Shown: piece by piece, positions 6,670 through 10,634 of the stretch | Layout of the letters: each line of letters starts with the position of its first letter | Position numbering within the stretch: the first letter of the stretch is position 1 | Origin: an uncultured Dorea sp. | GTDB taxonomy: Bacteria; Bacillota; Clostridia; Lachnospirales; Lachnospiraceae | Direction: 5' to 3' | Assembly (NCBI GenBank): GCA_900543415.1 | Contig: UQRE01000053.1 | Span: 1-10,634 of the forward strand | DNA length: 10,634 nucleotides | Made by a program: the position numbers and the translations under genes | Notes under the pieces: model-generated | The model's input: only the letters and a program-made list of their open reading frames with translations | Told to the model about the DNA's origin: nothing | The model's database searches: none

Positions 6670-8421
6670 TTACTTAGGCAGACTATCCCTTACGCACAAT
6701 GCTCCATATCCCACCTGTGGATTGGGGTATTCTATAATCCCCGGTAGCGGCTTCGCCCCTCTTCTTAAATAAGCCTTTACCTTCTCTCCATAAAGATACG
6801 GATCATTCCCATTTACAATGCCCCACTCCATTAGAAGCGCTGCCGCCCCTGTGACGAAAGGTGTCGCGAAGGAGGTCCCCGTAAAAGACGCATAGCCCCC
6901 ACCGGCTGCCACTGTCGTAACATCCACCCCTGGTGCAACTAAATCCGGCTTCAAAACGATTCCACTTCCTCGTCTCAACGGACCGCGTCCTGAAAAATCT
7001 GCATAAGACAATGTATGCCCATTGTATGCCCCCACTGATATCGCTCCCCACGAAGTGGAAGGAATGGTAAGTGTTGTTGCATTCTTAGGATACAAAAATC
7101 CAGTTCCTCTATTTAATACCGCTTCACTCGGAAGCCACAATTCATACAATCCCTTCACAATTTTCCTCGGTGTCAGCACAATTTTCCATACTCCTTGATT
7201 CATATAATCATTGACCGGAAGCAGATCAATAAAAATTTCCTGTGCAGTACTGAATGGACTTGGTTCTCCATAATACAACAGAACTTCTGTCTGTCCCATA
7301 GTAAATCTCTGCGCTCCAAGTTTTTCTGGAATCGGTCCTATCTCCACGCCTGAAGGAGAGATAAGTGAAATATCTATGACATCTGTATATTCTTTCCATA
7401 TCTGTATATTTAAAGACGGCTGCCGATCTTGAACTGCCAATTCAATCACCGCTTCTTCCTCATCCCAAAGCTGACCTGACGTATGCCCCGCGCTTGCCGC
7501 TTCATTTCCGGTTCCAATACAAATACTATTTTTCCACACCCCGGAAATATCATCAATAAACCGCTCCAACAGAGATGTTCCATCATGAGATCCGTAAGTA
7601 TTGCCAAAGCTTAGATTTATCGCGACCGGACGTCGATATTCCAACGCCTTTCTCACCACATAATCAATTCCCATCATAAGCTCTGTTGTTCTTGGAAATC
7701 CATCTTTTGCGGGTGTTCCTAATTTTACTACCAGAAGCTCACTCTCCGGCGCCACACCCCGATATTGAGGGAATCCAACACTTCCGCCTCCTGCTGCCAC
7801 GCCTGCTACCGCAGTTCCGTGGCCAGAAAAATCCTGCGACTTCACAATCTGCTTTCTTTCTTCGTTCGTTCCCGCTTGAAGCGCTTTGTTAATCTCTTCC
7901 TGATTATATTCTACACCCACTTCAAATCCTCTTGGTGCAATTCCATCCACACCATTTTGGAGACTTTGATCCCAAAGCGCGCGAATCCGCGTAGTTCCAT
8001 CTGAATTTCTGAAATCCTCCCGCTCATAATCAATGCCCGAATCTAAAATTGCCACAAAAATCTTTTTTCCTGACAACGAAAGAGGCGGATTCTGAACCGG
8101 ATAAATACAAGATACCCGTTTCCCCTCCATCACTTCAAAGAAAAGTCTTTTTGGCTTTTCAATATATTCAATTTGTGGAAACTCCGTCAATGTATTAATT
8201 CTGTCTTCTTTTATGACAATCACCGCATATCCTCCCATCAGTGGCGTTACTCGCTTTGCAATTCCTCGAACCTCCTGCAAATCACCCGAATATTTGATAA
8301 TTAACGTCCACTCTTTTTCTTCTTTTGCAAATCCCACATCTAATTCGATTGAACGCTCCCTTTCTTCTCCTGTCGCCTCTAATGCAAGGTTTAAAATATT
8401 CTCTCTTTTTTGACTTTCCAT
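6670..8421 (-). CDS. S8 family (subtilisin-like) serine peptidase, CspA-like
   Basis: A complete 583-residue subtilase. The triad is intact: D127 in VAILDSGID, H201 in DFSGHGTAVAG, S517 in GTSFATPFVTG, with oxyanion Asn N306 in GTGNEA. Residues 1-115 form a prodomain-like region without signal peptide or hydrophobic start. Between His and Ser lies an insert (about 320-440) rich in beta-type sequence, as in the clostridial CspA/B/C-like S8 subgroup. In Clostridium, Csp proteases cleave the spore cortex hydrolase precursor SleC; in gut Lachnospiraceae, similar multicopy proteins have unknown targets. Absence of a signal peptide points to the cytosol or forespore. Nothing in the catalytic centre suggests a pseudoenzyme. 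The ATG at 8419-8421 has AGGA five bases upstream. It seems to be a single-gene unit, with no sleC or other germination gene in the window. Confidence 0.93.
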   Translation of the reverse strand: MESQKRENILNLALEATGEERERSIELDVGFAKEEKEWTLIIKYSGDLQEVRGIAKRVTPLMGGYAVIVIKEDRINTLTEFPQIEYIEKPKRLFFEVMEGKRVSCIYPVQNPPLSLSGKKIFVAILDSGIDYEREDFRNSDGTTRIRALWDQSLQNGVDGIAPRGFEVGVEYNQEEINKALQAGTNEERKQIVKSQDFSGHGTAVAGVAAGGGSVGFPQYRGVAPESELLVVKLGTPAKDGFPRTTELMMGIDYVVRKALEYRRPVAINLSFGNTYGSHDGTSLLERFIDDISGVWKNSICIGTGNEAASAGHTSGQLWDEEEAVIELAVQDRQPSLNIQIWKEYTDVIDISLISPSGVEIGPIPEKLGAQRFTMGQTEVLLYYGEPSPFSTAQEIFIDLLPVNDYMNQGVWKIVLTPRKIVKGLYELWLPSEAVLNRGTGFLYPKNATTLTIPSTSWGAISVGAYNGHTLSYADFSGRGPLRRGSGIVLKPDLVAPGVDVTTVAAGGGYASFTGTSFATPFVTGAAALLMEWGIVNGNDPYLYGEKVKAYLRRGAKPLPGIIEYPNPQVGYGALCVRDSLPK

Positions 8422-8505
8422 TTTGTCCTACCGATTCTCCATTTCACTTTACATTTATAAATGATACGAAACTTTCTCAGTATTCATGCGGTTATTTATT
8501 GTTTT

Positions 8506-8545
8506 GAAAAAGAAAAAGAGAGACTCCCTTTCTGAAATCTCTCTT
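8506..8545 (-). terminator. Intrinsic terminator after the zinc-ribbon membrane protein gene
   Basis: On the - strand AAGAGAGA (8538-8545) pairs perfectly over eight bases with TCTCTCTT (8516-8523), with a 14-base loop, followed by TTTCTTTTTC. It begins 16 bases after the stop codon at 8562 and closes the PrsW/zinc-ribbon transcript. The remaining sequence to the S8 start (8422-8505) should hold the protease promoter, but I see no strong sigma-A match. Confidence 0.8.
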
Positions 8546-8561
8546 AACCTCATTTTTCGTT

Positions 8562-9917
8562 TTAATAGTACTCTCCTTCAACAAACTCTAATTCTCCCGA
8601 TTCATCTACATTTACCACACCAGTCAACGTTCTGAACTTCCCGTTCCCTGGACTAGGACCTTCAAATGTGAGTATGCAGCCCGCTCCTACAACATTGACT
8701 CCATCCCACTGAAAAACGGAAACATCCAAAGAAACTTCGTTAACATCTCCACCAAAATAATCGGATAAACGAATCTTAGATTTAATAGCTTGTTCTATCA
8801 TTCCTTGATAGGGATCAGCATGGACTCCAAAGTCTCCCCACACTCCTGAAAAGCCTGGAAAGTACATTATTAAATCAGCAATGTTCTTATCTATATTTTC
8901 ATTTTGTTGCGCATCCGAGTCCAACTTCGTATTCTCCTCTGCAGTATTCATCTCCTCATTTCCTTCACCAGTGACTTCCGAATCCTCTTCACTATTTTGA
9001 ATCGGATTCTCTTTACTTGGCAAATCGGGATTATTTACCCATGCCTCTTCATAATGTTCTTTCGTACAGGCACTCATCTTAAACAAGGCAGCTTCTTCCG
9101 AATTATTATAGTACATTAGTTCAAACACCGTTCCATCTTTGTACATATGACCATATCCGCCTGCCTCCTTCATTTTAATATACAGTTCTTGAAACTCATC
9201 TGTAGTCTCCCCAAATGAATCACATATTAATTTTCCGAATTTATCTCCAACATTTCGATACTCCATTGGAAATTGTGCTGTAACTCCCACAATTTGATTC
9301 GTATCTTTTAAGGCTAAAATCTGAACGCCCACATTGTCCGGAATAAAAGAATATTGATTCGTATAAGTATATTTCAAGTAATTTTCCCCGCTTGGAAGTT
9401 CATCTGTATCTTCACTCTCTAACAATGTTGTTCCAGGTATCATTTTAGGCGTCATTGTTTGAACGATCAATTCTGCCACCTCTGAATCATAGGCGGCAGC
9501 TTCTTGTAGTGAATCTAATGTTCCCTCATATACTTCCTTGCGCCAAATTTCCTCATCACCACTGCACCACGATCCATTCGCCATTTCATTAAATCGGTCA
9601 CAATATTCTTGTACTGTCATCTTATATGCTTTTCCATCTTCTGTTAAGGCCGATTTCTGCGATTTTGTAGACTTTCCATTTCCAGTATCTTCATATCCTT
9701 TTTTGAAATCGGAAAAGAATCCTGTCACACTGCCAATAATACAAAGAGCCAACAAAAGAACGCCTGTTCCTATTAAAAATATCTTTTTCTTACTTTTATT
9801 TTCCTTCAATCGTTCTTTTACTTCAACATTTTCACTATGGCATTTCGTTCCGCACTCTGGACAAAACACTGCATTATCTTCTAATTCTGTTCCACATTGT
9901 TCACAGTATTTACTCAT
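8562..9917 (-). CDS. Zinc-ribbon single-pass membrane protein of unknown function
   Basis: The 451-residue protein starts with a zinc ribbon: C5, C8, C19 and C22 in YCEQCGTELEDNAVFCPECG. A basic stretch (ENKSKKK) leads into one transmembrane helix at about 45-68, so the ribbon should be cytosolic and the rest outside. The outer part has a folded region (about 90-295), a linker rich in Glu, Asn and Ser (about 300-345), and a C-terminal domain of about 105 residues with aromatic and Gly-rich segments (MYFPGFSGVWGDFG, VSVFQWDGVNVVGAG). I do not recognise either outer domain. The start is ATG 9915-9917: GGAGG lies eight bases upstream and the zinc ribbon begins at once. A longer in-frame reading to 9998 lies wholly inside the upstream protease gene. 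The start overlaps that gene's stop by 8 bp, so translation is probably coupled. Confidence 0.85.
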   Translation of the reverse strand: MSKYCEQCGTELEDNAVFCPECGTKCHSENVEVKERLKENKSKKKIFLIGTGVLLLALCIIGSVTGFFSDFKKGYEDTGNGKSTKSQKSALTEDGKAYKMTVQEYCDRFNEMANGSWCSGDEEIWRKEVYEGTLDSLQEAAAYDSEVAELIVQTMTPKMIPGTTLLESEDTDELPSGENYLKYTYTNQYSFIPDNVGVQILALKDTNQIVGVTAQFPMEYRNVGDKFGKLICDSFGETTDEFQELYIKMKEAGGYGHMYKDGTVFELMYYNNSEEAALFKMSACTKEHYEEAWVNNPDLPSKENPIQNSEEDSEVTGEGNEEMNTAEENTKLDSDAQQNENIDKNIADLIMYFPGFSGVWGDFGVHADPYQGMIEQAIKSKIRLSDYFGGDVNEVSLDVSVFQWDGVNVVGAGCILTFEGPSPGNGKFRTLTGVVNVDESGELEFVEGEYY

Positions 9918-10634
9918 CTTTCCGTCCTCCACCAACATCATTTTCACCCGTATTTTCTTCCGTATATTGAAAGGTATTTCTTCTTGCCTTATCTGCAATG
10001 AATGAAACCTGTCTCAACCCTGAACTAAGTAAAATCAAAGCAACTGTAATTGCAATAATACACAATAATACCGGTACTAAATGTATAGAGCTTCCGAACG
10101 TAATAGGCATATCCCAAATGGCATGCAGAACAATTACAAGTACTAAAAATTTCAAAAACTGGGGCTTGTAATAATGATGATTCTCAAACTCATTCTCGCC
10201 TTTTGCCAGAACAAGTCCTACCGCCGCTATCGCCGTCCATACTGTATGTGCTCCTATTGAGAGAACTGCACGCAAAAACAGTATCTTGATCATGTAGTAA
10301 ATATCCTGAGAATACAACAGAACCCGAAAAGCGTATCCGGCAGTCTCAAATACTGCAAATCCCGCCCCGACACAGGCTCCCAACAATAATCCATTCAAGA
10401 TATATTTTGTGTTTTGCTTTTTGATATAATGTCCAACAACTATGATTTTTCCTACTTCTTCCACTATACCAACCAGAATTGCACCTATATAATCTAATTC
10501 TCCAACTCCTACTACATCATATAACAATAGTGTTGAAATCAAAGAGAAAACACCACCTACAAAAAATGTGGATATGACGTTGTTATTCGGCAAATTAAAC
10601 GCTGCCTTTTCCGTCAGATTAAAACGGGTCTTTC
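9910..10634 (-). CDS. PrsW-family intramembrane metalloprotease (5' end beyond the window)
   Basis: The sequence shows a polytopic membrane protein with PrsW-family motifs: IVEEVGK (about 43-49 counting from the TTG codon at 10591-10593), GAGFAVFETAGY (77-87), AHTVWTA (115-121) and LHAIWD (156-161). These Glu and His residues are the expected metal-binding and catalytic set. B. subtilis PrsW makes the first cut in the anti-sigma factor RsiW; CPBP/PrsW relatives act on other membrane substrates or have unknown roles. The frame stays open from the TTG to the window edge (reading RFNLTEKAAFNL before it), so the TTG is not the true start and the N-terminus is missing here. The charged cytosolic tail ends in GGGRKDE, and its codons contain the ribosome binding site and start of the next gene. 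Confidence 0.85.
   Translation of the reverse strand, partial: KTRFNLTEKAAFNLPNNNVISTFFVGGVFSLISTLLLYDVVGVGELDYIGAILVGIVEEVGKIIVVGHYIKKQNTKYILNGLLLGACVGAGFAVFETAGYAFRVLLYSQDIYYMIKILFLRAVLSIGAHTVWTAIAAVGLVLAKGENEFENHHYYKPQFLKFLVLVIVLHAIWDMPITFGSSIHLVPVLLCIIAITVALILLSSGLRQVSFIADKARRNTFQYTEENTGENDVGGGRKDE

Noticed and set aside
8422..8515. Possible sigma-G-like promoter before the S8 protease (TGAATA, 17 bases, CATTTATA on the - strand)
   Set aside because: The -35 GAATA fits, but the -10 departs from CATnnTA and the spacing is one base short, so it is not better than chance in AT-rich DNA.
9918..9998. 27-residue N-terminal extension of the zinc-ribbon protein
   Set aside because: It lies entirely inside the protease gene's tail in another frame, and the internal ATG at 9917 has GGAGG at good spacing directly before the zinc ribbon.

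Overview
The window looks like chromosomal DNA from a low-GC Gram-positive anaerobe of the class Clostridia, most likely a gut Lachnospiraceae. The grounds are strong AGGAGG-type ribosome binding sites, AT-rich intergenic DNA, and the gene content: an AGCS alanine carrier, a CspA-like cytosolic S8 protease, a PrsW homologue beside a zinc-ribbon membrane protein, and KilA-N and AbiEi accessory genes. The genus cannot be fixed from the sequence alone. Only the first gene is on the + strand. All others run leftward on the - strand.

Left part (1-4930), housekeeping and transport. An RluA-family pseudouridine synthase (+) meets the end of a sodium:alanine/glycine symporter (-), and the two stop codons share one TTAA. 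The symporter has a recognisable promoter with two 18-bp direct repeats, period 20 bp, just upstream of its -35. Further upstream lies a probable operon: aldo/keto reductase, lrgA, lrgB. It starts from a near-consensus promoter (TTGAAC-N18-TATAAT). LrgAB-type proteins are now tied to pyruvate transport as well as holin-like activity, so this block may handle three-carbon compounds (inference).

Middle (4932-6661), a small decaying accessory island. In transcription order it holds an AbiEi-type antitoxin gene with no nucleotidyltransferase toxin beside it, a 57-codon frame for a one-helix membrane protein whose expected start codon reads ATA, and a KilA-N gene whose N-terminus is broken by a frameshift and a short deletion. 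The long reading of the antitoxin gene is misleading: its first 18 codons are promoter DNA carrying a 24-bp direct repeat, and the real start is the ATG at 6602.

Right part (6670-10634), proteolysis. A complete 583-residue S8 protease with an intact catalytic triad and no signal peptide stands alone. Beyond a clear terminator lies a translationally coupled pair: a PrsW-family intramembrane protease, cut by the right edge, and a zinc-ribbon single-pass membrane protein whose start overlaps the protease stop by 8 bp. This pair is the best candidate for a little-described functional system, possibly regulated intramembrane proteolysis with the zinc-ribbon protein as partner or substrate. That is inference from gene arrangement only. 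No RNA genes, CRISPR arrays or insertion sequences were seen.
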